Shown in pieces: positions 16,684-24,918 of a DNA stretch of 64,000 nt. The stretch covers positions 3,487,501 to 3,551,500 of the forward strand of contig NZ_CP126980.1 of NCBI RefSeq assembly GCF_030252345.1, read 5' to 3'. Within the stretch, counting starts at the first letter, position 1. Each line of letters starts with the position of its first letter. This DNA comes from Actinoplanes oblitus (lineage in GTDB: Bacteria > Actinomycetota > Actinomycetes > Mycobacteriales > Micromonosporaceae). The notes below the pieces were generated by a model. That model was given only the letters and a program-made list of their open reading frames with translations. It was not told where the DNA came from and did not search any database. The position numbers and the translations under genes were made by a program.

Positions 16684-17328
16684 GTGGCTGTCAAGAAGCC
16701 GTACGTGTCGGCGTACCGTCAGGAGCAGGCCCGCCGGACCCGCCGGGCGATCCTGGAGGCGGCCGCCGTCCTCTTCGTCGACCCCGGATATGCCGCCACC
16801 CCGCTGACCGCCGTCGCGGCGCGCGCCGGGGTCGCGATCCAGACGCTGTACAAGGCCTTCGGCAGCAAGCAGGCGCTGCTCTCCGCCCTGGTCGACGTCA
16901 CCATCGCCGGTGACGACGAGCCGCGGGCGCTGCCCGATCGCGGGTTCGTGGCGGAGATCCGCGCGCTGTCCGGCACCCGCGCCCGGCTGGACCGGTACGC
17001 GCGGCACCTGACCGAGGTGCACGCCCGGCAGGCGCAGGTGATGCTGGCCCTGTCCGCCGCGGCCACCGCCGACCCGGAGGCGGCGGCCGTCTGGCGCAAG
17101 AACGAGGACGACCGCCGCGCCGGGATGCTGATGTTCGCCGCCGACCTGCTGGCCAGCGGTGAACTGCGCCCGGAGCACACCGTCGAGACGGTGGCCGACG
17201 TGCTGTGGCTCGCCATGGACGTGCGCAACTACGACTGGCTGGTGCGCCGGCGCGGCTGGTCACCGGCCGACTTCCGTCGCTGGTACGTGGACACGGTCGC
17301 CGCCGCGTTGCTCGGGGACAGGCCCTAG
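16684..17328 (+). CDS. TetR family transcriptional regulator
   Basis: A 214-residue regulator with an N-terminal TetR helix-turn-helix: RRTRRAILEAAAVLF, TAVAARAGVAIQTLYKAFGSKQALL (residues about 20-67), and a C-terminal all-helical ligand domain of unknown specificity. GTG 16684 lies 6 bases after a TACACT -10-like box with no Shine-Dalgarno sequence, suggesting leaderless translation. It is divergent from the SnoaL-like gene and probably represses it and itself through the palindrome at 16642-16658. A small stem (GGACAG/CTGTCC, 17316-17334) spans its stop codon. Confidence 0.85.
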   Translation: MAVKKPYVSAYRQEQARRTRRAILEAAAVLFVDPGYAATPLTAVAARAGVAIQTLYKAFGSKQALLSALVDVTIAGDDEPRALPDRGFVAEIRALSGTRARLDRYARHLTEVHARQAQVMLALSAAATADPEAAAVWRKNEDDRRAGMLMFAADLLASGELRPEHTVETVADVLWLAMDVRNYDWLVRRRGWSPADFRRWYVDTVAAALLGDRP

Positions 17329-17469
17329 CTGTCCGGATGGGGACTCGTGCCTCGACCCACCCGGTGATCACTGAGAGTATCTAGTTTCTCACTTTCAGCT
17401 GAGACATGTATCTGCCGGCCGCCGCGCCGCCTCTTCATCTCTTACCGACCACCGGATTTGAGGTGTCCC

Positions 17470-18543
17470 ATGACTCACCGACTCAGCTGCGTCACCCCGC
17501 CCTACATCCTCACCAAGCTCATGGAGAGCGATAACCAAGAGATCCGCGACGCCGCCATGTCCACCCTGCTCACCACGGCCCAGTTGGCCGGGGAGCGCTC
17601 GGTGCGCGGCCTGATCGCCGGCGTCCTCGCGGCGCCCGAGGACGGCCGGCGCAGCATCTACGACTGCCGGCACGGCACGTACCTGCCGCTGGCGAAACTG
17701 GTCCGCTCGGAGGGCGGCAAGGCGGTCACCGACGTCTCGGTGAACCGGGCCTACGACGGCTTCGGTGACACCCGGCAGTTCTACCAGGAGGTCTTCGAGC
17801 GGAACTCGATCGACGGCCACGGCATGCGGCTGCGCGGTTACGTGCACCGCGGCCGCCGCTACAACAACGCGTTCTGGGACGGCCAGGAGATGGTCTTCGG
17901 GGACGGCGACGGGCAGGTCTTCACCGACTTCACCGCCTCGCTCGACGTCATCGCGCACGAGTTGGCGCACGGCGTCACCGAGCACACCGCCGGCCTGGAG
18001 TACCGCAACCAGTCCGGCGCCCTCAACGAGTCGATGTCCGACGTGTTCGGCGCGATGGTCAAGCAGTGGAAGCTGCGGCAGACCGCCGACCAGGCCGACT
18101 GGCTGATCGGCGCCGAGGTCTTCACCCCGACGATCGACGCCGACGCGCTGCGGTCGATGAAGGCGCCGGGCACCGCGTTCGACAACAAGCTGTTCGGCAA
18201 GGACCCGCAGCCCGACCACATGGACCGCTACGTGAAGAAGCCGGACACCCCGGAGGGCGACAACGGCGGCGTGCACTACAACTCGGGTATCCCGAACAAG
18301 GCGTTCTATCTGGTCGCGATCGGGATCGGCGGATTCTCCTGGGAAGCGCCCGGGCACATCTGGTATGAGTCGTTGAAGGCGTCGACGCCGACCACCGACT
18401 TCCAGGGGTTCGCCGACACGACGTACCGCAAGGCCGAGGAGCTCTACGGCTCGGGCAGCGACGAGCAGCAGACGGTGAAGGGGGCATGGGCCGAGGTGGG
18501 CATCCAGGTGACCACGACTCCGACACTTGTGGGGCGCCGCTAG
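17470..18543 (+). CDS. M4 (thermolysin/protealysin-type) metallopeptidase
   Basis: A 357-residue zinc endopeptidase. HELAH at 163-167 gives zinc ligands His163 and His167 with catalytic Glu164; Glu187 in NESMSD is the third ligand, exactly 20 residues after His167 as in thermolysin; GGVHYNSGIPNKAFYL near 268 carries the catalytic His. There is no signal peptide; the short N-terminal part (about 50 residues, with PPYILTKL) matches the small propeptide of protealysin-like enzymes, which include cytoplasmic and non-classically exported members. ATG 17470 follows TTGAGGTG. The next gene, an emfourin-like inhibitor, starts at the base after its stop. Confidence 0.92.
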   Translation: MTHRLSCVTPPYILTKLMESDNQEIRDAAMSTLLTTAQLAGERSVRGLIAGVLAAPEDGRRSIYDCRHGTYLPLAKLVRSEGGKAVTDVSVNRAYDGFGDTRQFYQEVFERNSIDGHGMRLRGYVHRGRRYNNAFWDGQEMVFGDGDGQVFTDFTASLDVIAHELAHGVTEHTAGLEYRNQSGALNESMSDVFGAMVKQWKLRQTADQADWLIGAEVFTPTIDADALRSMKAPGTAFDNKLFGKDPQPDHMDRYVKKPDTPEGDNGGVHYNSGIPNKAFYLVAIGIGGFSWEAPGHIWYESLKASTPTTDFQGFADTTYRKAEELYGSGSDEQQTVKGAWAEVGIQVTTTPTLVGRR

Positions 18544-18834
18544 ATGCGCGTGACCCTCACGACGCACGGCGGGCTGGCGGCCGCGATCACCTCGCGGCTG
18601 CCGGCCAAGGTCGTCGACACCACCGACCTCAAGCCGGAGGACGCGGCGGAGTTGCGCGAGCTGATCGCGGCCGCCGCCTCCGCCGCGGCGCCGGCCACGA
18701 GCCCGGCCGCCCGGGACGCGATGAGTTACACCGTGCTGGCCGAGTCGGCCGCCGGTGGCACCACGCTGACCGCCTCGGACGCCGCGATGAGCGCCGAGTT
18801 CGCCGCCCTGCTGGACTGGCTGGAGGACCACTGA
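18544..18834 (+). CDS. Emfourin-like M4 protease inhibitor
   Basis: A 96-residue protein beginning MRVTLTTHGGLAA, with LKPEDAAELRELIAAA and a C-terminal FAALLDWLEDH helix. Length, the strand-rich ends, and position directly behind an M4 protease gene match emfourin, the proteinaceous inhibitor first described beside protealysin in Serratia. It would bind the protease in the cytoplasm and block activity until needed. ATG 18544 abuts the protease TAG with no spacer, so translation is probably coupled and yields fixed proportions. The family call rests on motif memory and context, not a search. Confidence 0.78.
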   Translation: MRVTLTTHGGLAAAITSRLPAKVVDTTDLKPEDAAELRELIAAAASAAAPATSPAARDAMSYTVLAESAAGGTTLTASDAAMSAEFAALLDWLEDH

Positions 18835-18841
18835 AACCGAT

Positions 18842-19471
18842 TTACGGTACGCGATAGCCGGCGATCAGGATGTCGACGGCCTCGGTGAACCGTGAGTCGA
18901 AGTCGAGCCCGGCCCGCGTGGTGATCACCTCCACGAGGTTCGGGAACTCGGCCGGATCGAGGTCGCCGGAGCGCTGATCGAGGTCGGGCTCGGAGCCCTC
19001 GTGGCCCGGCGTCCGGCCCACCTCGGCGAGCGTGTGACCGATAGTGAACGTGGCCACCACGTTCACCACGTCCATCGCCCGGCCCAGCGGCAGCCCGGCC
19101 GCGCGCATCGCCGCCAGCCAGCGCTCCGACATGCGCAGCGCGTCCGGTGAGTTCACCGGCCGGGTCGCGGCCAGCGGCAGTACCCCCGGGTGCGCCTTGA
19201 GGGCGGCTCGCATGGCGTGGGCGAAGTCGCGCACCCAGGGTTCCCAGCCCGCCGGCCCTGGCTCGCCCAGCCCGGCGAACGCTGTCTCCATCACCCGGTC
19301 GACCAGGCCGTCCAGCAGCGCGTCCTTGTTCGGCACGTGCCGGTAGAGCGACATCGCCTCCACGCCCAGCTGCGCGCCCAGCTTGCGCATCGACAGCGCG
19401 GGCAGCCCGTGCGCGTCCACGTAGTCCAGCGCGGCGTCGAGCACCCGTTCCCGGCTGAGTCCGGCCTTCAT
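18842..19471 (-). CDS. TetR family regulator (TetR_C class)
   Basis: A 209-residue regulator. RERVLDAALDYVDAHGLPALSMRKLGAQLGVEAMSLYRHVPNKDALLDGL (residues 7-56, a typical TetR-class HTH with SLYRHVPNK) is followed by a helical domain with the HPGVLPLAATRP segment seen in TetR_C proteins. It is convergent with the M4/emfourin operon (7-base gap) and divergent from a small membrane protein gene, with two palindromes in between. It probably represses that membrane protein and itself. Confidence 0.87.
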   Translation of the reverse strand: MKAGLSRERVLDAALDYVDAHGLPALSMRKLGAQLGVEAMSLYRHVPNKDALLDGLVDRVMETAFAGLGEPGPAGWEPWVRDFAHAMRAALKAHPGVLPLAATRPVNSPDALRMSERWLAAMRAAGLPLGRAMDVVNVVATFTIGHTLAEVGRTPGHEGSEPDLDQRSGDLDPAEFPNLVEVITTRAGLDFDSRFTEAVDILIAGYRVP

Positions 19472-19490
19472 GGTTCCCCTCTTGACGAAG

Positions 19491-19531
19491 CTTACGGTGT
19501 AAGTCAGGCTAGCAAAGCTTACACCGTAAGC
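19491..19531. promoter_or_regulatory. Two TetR operators (CTTAC-N3-GTAAG)
   Basis: CTTACGGTGTAAG (19491-19503) and GCTTACACCGTAAGC (19517-19531) are two near-identical palindromes on opposite strands, centred 27 bases apart, between the TetR gene and the divergent membrane protein. Paired operators of this kind bind two TetR dimers. The half-site GTAAG also occurs in the operators of the other TetR at 24.9 kb, but with the arms facing the other way and a wider spacer. Confidence 0.75.
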
Positions 19532-19551
19532 ATGACGTCCGGAGGTGGATG

Positions 19552-20022
19552 ATGTTCCCGCTCGCCCTGGCCCTGATCCTCGCCGCTGTCGCCTATCACG
19601 CGGTGATGACGCTGACCGACCTGTTCCCGTTCAACAACATCCGCGGTGCCACGCGCTCCGAGCGGCGCACCGAGGTGGCGATCAACGCGCCGGTCATGGC
19701 GCTGCCCGCGGTGCTGCTGGCGGTGGCCGCCGCGACGTCGATCCCGGTGCTCGGCTACGCCGGGGCCGTCGTGGAGTCGCTGGCCGTGCTGGGCGGCCTG
19801 CTGCTCTGGTGGTCGCCCTACCTGGCCGGGGTGACCATGCCGTGGGCCACCGCCGGTGTCGGCGCCTCCTGGTCCGAGCTGCACGCCCGCACCTACGGCC
19901 GGACCGTGATCGTGCTGCCCCGCATCGGCGACCGCCCGCGCCCCAACCTGGAGCACATGATCCTGCACGCCCTGATGCTGGCCGCGGCCGTCACCACGTT
20001 CCTGGCCAGCGCGAGCCTGTGA
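19552..20022 (+). CDS. Small integral membrane protein
   Basis: A 156-residue hydrophobic protein with about four membrane helices (residues 2-20, 48-70, 75-95 and 138-155) and a conserved-looking loop LTDLFPFNNIRGATRSERRTEVAINAP. I do not recognise the family. ATG 19552 is chosen over ATG 19549 because GGAGG at 19541-19545 then has a 6-base spacing. It is probably the regulated target of the divergent TetR gene, which would suggest a stress- or compound-induced membrane function. It converges with the MFS gene, with 1 base between the stops. Confidence 0.75.
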   Translation: MFPLALALILAAVAYHAVMTLTDLFPFNNIRGATRSERRTEVAINAPVMALPAVLLAVAAATSIPVLGYAGAVVESLAVLGGLLLWWSPYLAGVTMPWATAGVGASWSELHARTYGRTVIVLPRIGDRPRPNLEHMILHALMLAAAVTTFLASASL

Positions 20023-20023
20023 C

Positions 20024-21445
20024 TCAGCGGCGGGCCGCCACCGCCTTGCGGTCCGCCCGGGGCCGGAGGGGGTGGCGGTGCTCGACCCGGTTCGGCGGGC
20101 TGGGGCGTTCCCGGAGCATCCGGGTGAGGCGGTTGCGCCCGAGCGGCGGGAGCCGGACCGGCTCGCCGGGCGGCTTCGGCGCCGACCAGTCCATCCGCCA
20201 GGCCGGGCGGAGCACCGCCACCAGATAGGCGAGCCCGCAGATCCACAGTGCCGTGTCCAGGCCGCCGGCGTTCAGCAGGGCCGCGCCGAGCAGGCCGCCG
20301 ACCGGGATGCCGGCCCAGGCCCACGCGCTGATCAGGGTCTGCACCCGGCCGCGCAGGGGTGCCGGGATCAGCTCCACCTGCACCGTCTCCAGCAGCGGGT
20401 TGAACAGGCCGGAGCCGATGCCGGCCAGGGCGTACACCGCGATCACCACCTGGGGCGGCAGGCCCAGCGCGAGCACGACGATCCGGGTCGGCCCGCTGCT
20501 GAGCACCCCGATCAGGTACGTCGCCCGGCGCGGCAGCCGCGCCCCGAAACCGGCCGAGGCCAGCGCTGACGCTATCGAGGCCAGCCCGACCGTGCTCAGC
20601 GCCAGCCCGACCACGGTGGCGCCGTAGCCGCCGGCGCGTGCCCAGACCGGCAGCAGCACCGCCATCAGCGCCTGGTCGAGCAGGTTGGTCACGACGAACA
20701 TCGCGGTCAGCGCGCGCAGCGGCCGGCTGCGCCGCAGGAACGCGGTTCCGGTGCGCAGCCGGTCCAGATAGGTCCGGTCGTCGCGGCCGCGATCGCGCAC
20801 CGGATCCGACACGGTCAGCGTGACGATCACGGTGGCCGCGCCGAGCATCGCGGCGGCCGCCCACAGCGCGCGATCGCCGCCGAGCGTGGCGACCAGCCAG
20901 CCGGCCAGCGCGGTGCCGGCCGCGGTGGCGGTCCGTTCCACGGCGGTGGCCAGGCCGACGCCGCGGGTGGTGGACTGGCCGGCGTCGGCCGCGGCGAACG
21001 GCACCAGCATCCGCTTGGCGGCGCTGGCCGGCCCGTCGGCACAGCCGACCACCACCAGCATCAGGGTGAGCAGCCAGAGCGGCGGGGTGCCGAAGACGGC
21101 CGGGATGATCAGGACGAACGCCGAGCTCACGTCGCCGGCCATGCTGATCCGGCGCGGCCCGACCCGGTCCAGCAGGGGGCCGGCCAGCCACTGGGTGAAG
21201 GCGTACGGCAAGACCTGGCAGGCCACCACCAGCCCGGTCTGCGCGGCGCTGCCGGTCCGGTCCAGCACCAGCCAGGGCACGGCGACGGTGAGCAGCCGGT
21301 TGGCCGACAACGTGCAGGCCTGCGAGCTCAGTACACCGGTCAGTCCACGCCATCTCACCCGGCCATCACCGGCCGTGTCGTCAAGGGGTAGTGCGAGAGC
21401 GCCATCCGGCATCCTTCGGCAAAAGGCGGGGCGGTTCTCTCGCAC
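20024..21445 (-). CDS. MFS transporter
   Basis: A 473-residue major facilitator with about twelve hydrophobic helices. The loop after TM2 reads GPLLDRVGPRRIS, and the second half begins near residue 230 (RPLRALTAMFVVTNLLDQ). The C-terminal 60 residues are basic and cytosolic (PRADRKAVAARR). It resembles MFS_3 drug exporters, like the truncated gene at the window start. The start is uncertain: GTG 21445, or ATG 21412 which would drop 11 residues. The 1-base gap to the convergent membrane protein gene leaves no space for a terminator. Confidence 0.85.
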   Translation of the reverse strand: MRENRPAFCRRMPDGALALPLDDTAGDGRVRWRGLTGVLSSQACTLSANRLLTVAVPWLVLDRTGSAAQTGLVVACQVLPYAFTQWLAGPLLDRVGPRRISMAGDVSSAFVLIIPAVFGTPPLWLLTLMLVVVGCADGPASAAKRMLVPFAAADAGQSTTRGVGLATAVERTATAAGTALAGWLVATLGGDRALWAAAAMLGAATVIVTLTVSDPVRDRGRDDRTYLDRLRTGTAFLRRSRPLRALTAMFVVTNLLDQALMAVLLPVWARAGGYGATVVGLALSTVGLASIASALASAGFGARLPRRATYLIGVLSSGPTRIVVLALGLPPQVVIAVYALAGIGSGLFNPLLETVQVELIPAPLRGRVQTLISAWAWAGIPVGGLLGAALLNAGGLDTALWICGLAYLVAVLRPAWRMDWSAPKPPGEPVRLPPLGRNRLTRMLRERPSPPNRVEHRHPLRPRADRKAVAARR

Positions 21446-21713
21446 GGTAAATGTCAGCGGGCCACGGCGGGTAGTCGACGATCGATGGGGCGATAGCCAC
21501 TTAGCGTCACCTACGGGACTGCGCCACCCCCGGTGGATCGGTATTTCCCGCAGGTCAGGCCATCGAAGGTCAACTGTGCCGGGTCGCGTTTATCGGCTAC
21601 TCGACTCGAAGAAATGATGTTCCCGAAGTCGCACAGTGAGTCCGTCATACGCTGCCCCGGGCCGCCGGAGGCGCCGATGACGGGGCGCCCACCGGCCGGG
21701 CCGGTGCGGCGGA

Positions 21714-21884
21714 TCAGGCGGGTTCCGGTTCGCGCTCCGGCTCGACGGGCATCGGCTCGGCCGGCGCCGGCGGGAGCGGGTCCGGGCTGTCCGGGGACAG
21801 CTCGCCCGGGTCGTCGGGAATCGGCGCTCCGGGGTCCAGCGGCGGGTAGCGGTCCGGGTCGGACGGCAGGCGTTGGATCGGCAT
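21714..21884 (-). CDS. Small proline- and acid-rich protein
   Basis: A 56-residue ORF starting MPIQRLPSDPDRYPPLDPG and continuing with Pro, Asp and Glu-rich sequence to EREPEPA. I do not recognise a family. Support for a real gene is an initiation region with GAGGGG 4-9 bases before ATG 21884, the ordered non-repetitive composition and its position after a terminator-like hairpin. It has no signal peptide or membrane segment and is probably disordered. It is too short for certainty. Confidence 0.5.
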   Translation of the reverse strand: MPIQRLPSDPDRYPPLDPGAPIPDDPGELSPDSPDPLPPAPAEPMPVEPEREPEPA

Positions 21885-21904
21885 CTCGGCCCCCTCGCGG
21901 CGGG

Positions 21905-21927
21905 GCCCGCCCCGCTCCGGGGCGGGC
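21905..21927 (-). terminator. Hairpin after the SDR gene
   Basis: A perfect 10-bp stem, GCCCGCCCCG (21905-21914) with CGGGGCGGGC (21918-21927), and a 3-base loop. It lies 58 bases past the stop of the minus-strand NAD(P)-binding protein and before the small Pro-rich ORF. There is no T-run. It could end the upstream transcript or only shield the small ORF leader. Confidence 0.5.
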
Positions 21928-21985
21928 TTCAAGATCCGCATACCCGCCCCGGTGCCGGGCAAACGACCAGCGCTTTCGCCGCGAC

Positions 21986-22642
21986 TCACTCCCGCAGGGC
22001 GTCGGCGATCGCGGTGGCGCCGGCGTTGAACCGGATCGTGCGGTGCACGGTGCCCGGGTCGTGCAGGGCGGCCAGCACCACCGCGGCGACGTCGGCCCGG
22101 CTGACCGCGCCGGCCGTGGCGCCCTCGGCCGCGGTCTCGATCCGCCCGCTCGGCGGGTCGTCGGTGAGCCGGCTGGGTCCGAGGATCGTCCAGTTCAGGC
22201 CGGTCCGCGCGAGCTGGGTGTCGGCGGCGGCCTTCGCCTCCGCGTACGGGAAGAAGCCGCTGTCGGCGGGCACCCCGTGGTCGAGCTGCGAACCGAAGTA
22301 GGAGACCATCAGGTAGCGGCGGACGCCGGCGAGCTCCGCCGCCTCCATCGAGCGGATCGCGGCGTCCCGGTCCACCGCGTAGGTGCGCGCCGGGTTGCCG
22401 CCGCCGGCACCGGCCGACCACACGATCGCGTCGTGCCCGCCGAACAGCTCGGCCAGCTCCGCGACACCGAGCGCCTCGACGTCGGCGACCAGCGGGGTGG
22501 CACCGGAGGCCGCCACGTCCGCGCGATGCTCCGGATTGCGGAACACCGCTGTGACCTCGTGTCCGGCTTCGATCAGCAGCGGCAGGAGCAGCCGGGCCAC
22601 TTTCCCGTGCCCGCCCACGACAAGAACACGCGTTTGGTCCAT
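21986..22642 (-). CDS. NAD(P)H-binding atypical SDR
   Basis: A 218-residue atypical short-chain dehydrogenase (NAD(P)H-binding family, YwnB/NmrA-like). VLVVGGHGKVARLLLPLL (residues 6-23) is the dinucleotide loop GxxGxxx; AIVWSAGAGGG, YLMVSYFGSQ and PYAEAKAAAD (with a YxxxK equivalent) follow, then GLNWTILGPSRLTD and FNAGATAIADAL at the end. Such proteins act as redox sensors or reductases of small molecules. It is transcribed alone; substrate unknown. Confidence 0.83.
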   Translation of the reverse strand: MDQTRVLVVGGHGKVARLLLPLLIEAGHEVTAVFRNPEHRADVAASGATPLVADVEALGVAELAELFGGHDAIVWSAGAGGGNPARTYAVDRDAAIRSMEAAELAGVRRYLMVSYFGSQLDHGVPADSGFFPYAEAKAAADTQLARTGLNWTILGPSRLTDDPPSGRIETAAEGATAGAVSRADVAAVVLAALHDPGTVHRTIRFNAGATAIADALRE

Positions 22643-22711
22643 TCCGTCACGCTACTCGCCTGAAAGTCCGGCGGGGACCGGGGCTCGCCCGGTCTCCGCC
22701 GGTGTCACCGG

Positions 22712-23653
22712 TCAGGCCTTGACGATGGGCTTGAGTGCCTCGGCCACCGTGGTGACCAGCCCCGGCCGGTGGCCGTTGCGGATCAGGTTGATGGTGATCC
22801 CGTCGATCCCGGCGCCGATCACCTTCTCGTGCAGCTGCTCGGCCACCTGCTCCGCGGTACCGAGGAAGGCCCGGTTGCGCCGGTCCTCCGGGATCGACGC
22901 GGCCAGCTCCCGCACTTCCGCCTCGTCCTCGCCGATCATGCCCATGACCAGGTAGCTCGTGGCCAGGGTCGCCGGGTCGCGGCCGATCTCCGTGCACCGC
23001 TCGCGCAGCACGCCGACCTTGCGGGCCAGGTCGTCCACGTCGCAGATGATGTTCATGTGGTCGGCGAAGCGGGCCGCCAGCCGGAACGTCTTCTGCTCGC
23101 CGGAGCCGCCCAGCATGATCGGGATGCTCGGGCGCAGTCGCGGATTGTTCATCGCCCCGCGTGCCGTGTACCACTTGCCGTCGAGGCTGGCCGGCTCACC
23201 CTTGAGCATCGGCGCGATGATCGTCAGCGCCTCCTCGAGCCGCTCGAAGCGCTGCCCGAACGTGCCGAACTCGAAGCCCAGGTCGTGGTGCTCGCGCTCG
23301 AACCAGCCGGCCCCGATGCCGAGGATCGCCCGCCCCTTCGACACCACGTCGAGAGTGGTCACCGTCTTGGCCAGCAGAGCCGGATTACGGTACGTGTTGC
23401 CGGTCACCAGCGTGGACAGCTGAATCGTCGAGGTCGCCGACGCGAGCGCGCCGAGCGTGGTGTACGCCTCGAGCATGTTCTGATCCGGTGTGCCGATCCC
23501 CGGCAATTGGTAGAAATGGTCCATCACCAGCACGGTGTCGAACCCGGCGGCCTCGGCCTCCCGCGCCTGCGCGGCGACCGTGTCGAACAGGTTCTCGACC
23601 GGTACGCCGGGATAGGTGAAGTTCGGAATCTGGTACCCGAGCCGGATGCTCAC
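22712..23653 (-). CDS. F420-dependent LLM-class oxidoreductase
   Basis: A 313-residue luciferase-like TIM-barrel enzyme. LGYQIPNFTYPG at the start, MDHFYQLPGIG, LVTGNTYRNPALLAKTVTTLDVVSKGRAILGIGAGWFEREH (residues about 85-125) and IPIMLGGSGEQKTFRLAARFAD are typical of the F420-dependent subgroup (TIGR03560-like). F420 rather than FMN is likely in an actinomycete. GTG 23653 is preferred over the upstream ATG 23668 because GGCGGAGGC lies 4-6 bases before it. A TetR-type palindrome (23691-23708) lies just upstream, identical in plan to one before the TetR gene at 24919, so these are probably co-regulated. Confidence 0.88.
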   Translation of the reverse strand: MSIRLGYQIPNFTYPGVPVENLFDTVAAQAREAEAAGFDTVLVMDHFYQLPGIGTPDQNMLEAYTTLGALASATSTIQLSTLVTGNTYRNPALLAKTVTTLDVVSKGRAILGIGAGWFEREHHDLGFEFGTFGQRFERLEEALTIIAPMLKGEPASLDGKWYTARGAMNNPRLRPSIPIMLGGSGEQKTFRLAARFADHMNIICDVDDLARKVGVLRERCTEIGRDPATLATSYLVMGMIGEDEAEVRELAASIPEDRRNRAFLGTAEQVAEQLHEKVIGAGIDGITINLIRNGHRPGLVTTVAEALKPIVKA

Positions 23654-23690
23654 GCTTGCCTCCGCCAATGTTAGAGGACTCTCACCTCAA

Positions 23691-23708
23691 TGTAAGAGCT
23701 AACTTACA
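23691..23708. promoter_or_regulatory. TetR operator, copy 1
   Basis: TGTAAG-AGCTAA-CTTACA lies between the divergent LLM oxidoreductase and the ParA-like gene. An almost identical site (TGTAAG-AGGCAA-CTTACA) precedes the TetR gene 1.2 kb away, so the same regulator probably controls the divergent promoters here. The right arm continues as CTTACACCGT, which also resembles the operator half of the TetR at 18.8 kb. Confidence 0.7.
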
Positions 23709-23785
23709 CCGTCGTGGCGCCCGTCGCCGCGAGACGCGCTTTGATATTGATATATGGCACTGGGTGTCGAGGCGCTGGAGGCGAC

Positions 23786-24880
23786 ATGTCAACAGACAAC
23801 GGGAGCTACCCACCGTGGGTGCAGGACCCCCCGCCCGCCGAGCCGGCTCCGGCAGCCGGACCGTGGGCGACCCTGCCGCCGCCGCCCCCGGTGCTGGTCA
23901 AGCGGGGCCCGGCGGCGGTTCCGGAGGCGCCGCCGGCCACCACCGGCCCGCCGACCCTGGACGACCTGCTCGCCGACCGGCCCGCGCCGCCGATGGGCCC
24001 GGCCAAAACCGGCTGGCGCGCCGCGGTCCGGCGCGCCTCCGGCGGACTGCTCGCGCTCGGCCCCGGGCCCGCCGAGGTGCGGCACCGGGTGGCGGTGGCG
24101 TCGGTGCAGCGCAGCCTGGACGGGCCCAAGACCGTGGTGGTCGTCAACCCCAAGGGCGGCGCCTTCAAGACCACCACCACACTGATGATCGCCCGGACGC
24201 TCGGCATCCACCGGGGCGGCTACGTGCTGGGCTGGGACAACAACGAGACGCGCGGCACGATGGGCTGGCGGGCCAACCCGGCCCGGCACACCAACACCGC
24301 CGTGGACCTGCTGCGCGACCTGGACCGGTTCGCCGACGTCCGCAGCGCCCGGGTGGGCGATCTCGACAACTACGTGCGCTCCCAGGGCGACGCGCAGTTC
24401 GACGTGCTGGCCTCCGACGAGGACGCGGAGTCCTCGGCCAGCATCGACGCCGCGGCCTTCAAGGATCTGCACCGCACCCTGAGCCGCTTCTACCGGGTGA
24501 TGGTCGTCGACACCGGCAACAACATGCGGGCCAGCAACTGGGAGGCCGCCGTCGCCGAGGCCGACCAGCTGGTGATCGTCTCGACGGTGCGCGAGGACAC
24601 CGCGCAGAGTGCCGCCTGGATGGCCGACGCGCTGAACACCTCCGGCCGCGGCGAGCTCGTCGCCAACGCCGTCACGGTGCTCGCCGAACCGGCGGCCGTC
24701 GCGGACAAGGCGCTGCGGGCCCGGCTGCACCGGCACTTCGGGCAGCTCACCCGGGCGGTCGTCGACGTACCGTACGATGCCGCGCTGATCGGCGGCGGAC
24801 CGATCGCCTACGACGCGCTCTCCCCGGCCAGCCACGCGGCCTGGCTGGAGGCCACCGCGGCGATCGCTGAGGGGTTGTAA
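23786..24880 (+). CDS. ParA/MinD-like ATPase with Pro-rich N-terminus
   Basis: A 364-residue P-loop ATPase. The first 75 residues are Pro/Ala-rich and probably disordered (PPPAEPAPAAG, LPPPPPVL). The deviant Walker A NPKGGAFKTTTT (Lys123, Lys128) is at residues 121-132, WDNNETRGTMGWRA follows, and MVVDTGNNMRASNW near 235 is the Walker B region. This is a variant of the ParA/Soj/MinD group; the Pro-rich head recalls ATPases of type VII secretion loci, but no WXG100 or Ecc genes are nearby and no ParB is seen. ATG 23786 follows GGAGGCGAC. It precedes the TetR gene and shares its operator type, so it may be part of that regulon. Confidence 0.82.
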   Translation: MSTDNGSYPPWVQDPPPAEPAPAAGPWATLPPPPPVLVKRGPAAVPEAPPATTGPPTLDDLLADRPAPPMGPAKTGWRAAVRRASGGLLALGPGPAEVRHRVAVASVQRSLDGPKTVVVVNPKGGAFKTTTTLMIARTLGIHRGGYVLGWDNNETRGTMGWRANPARHTNTAVDLLRDLDRFADVRSARVGDLDNYVRSQGDAQFDVLASDEDAESSASIDAAAFKDLHRTLSRFYRVMVVDTGNNMRASNWEAAVAEADQLVIVSTVREDTAQSAAWMADALNTSGRGELVANAVTVLAEPAAVADKALRARLHRHFGQLTRAVVDVPYDAALIGGGPIAYDALSPASHAAWLEATAAIAEGL

Positions 24881-24898
24881 TGTAAGAGGCAACTTACA
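24881..24898. promoter_or_regulatory. TetR operator, copy 2
   Basis: TGTAAG-AGGCAA-CTTACA begins at the base after the ParA-like stop (TAA 24878-24880) and ends 20 bases before the TetR start. It matches the site at 23691-23708 in both arms and spacer length, the layout expected for autoregulation. Confidence 0.72.
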
Positions 24899-24918
24899 CT
24901 GGGCGGCGGGGAGGCGGC

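Noticed and set aside
23786..24880. Type VII secretion or plasmid partition locus
   Set aside because: The ParA-like ATPase has no WXG100, Ecc or ParB neighbour and no replication gene.
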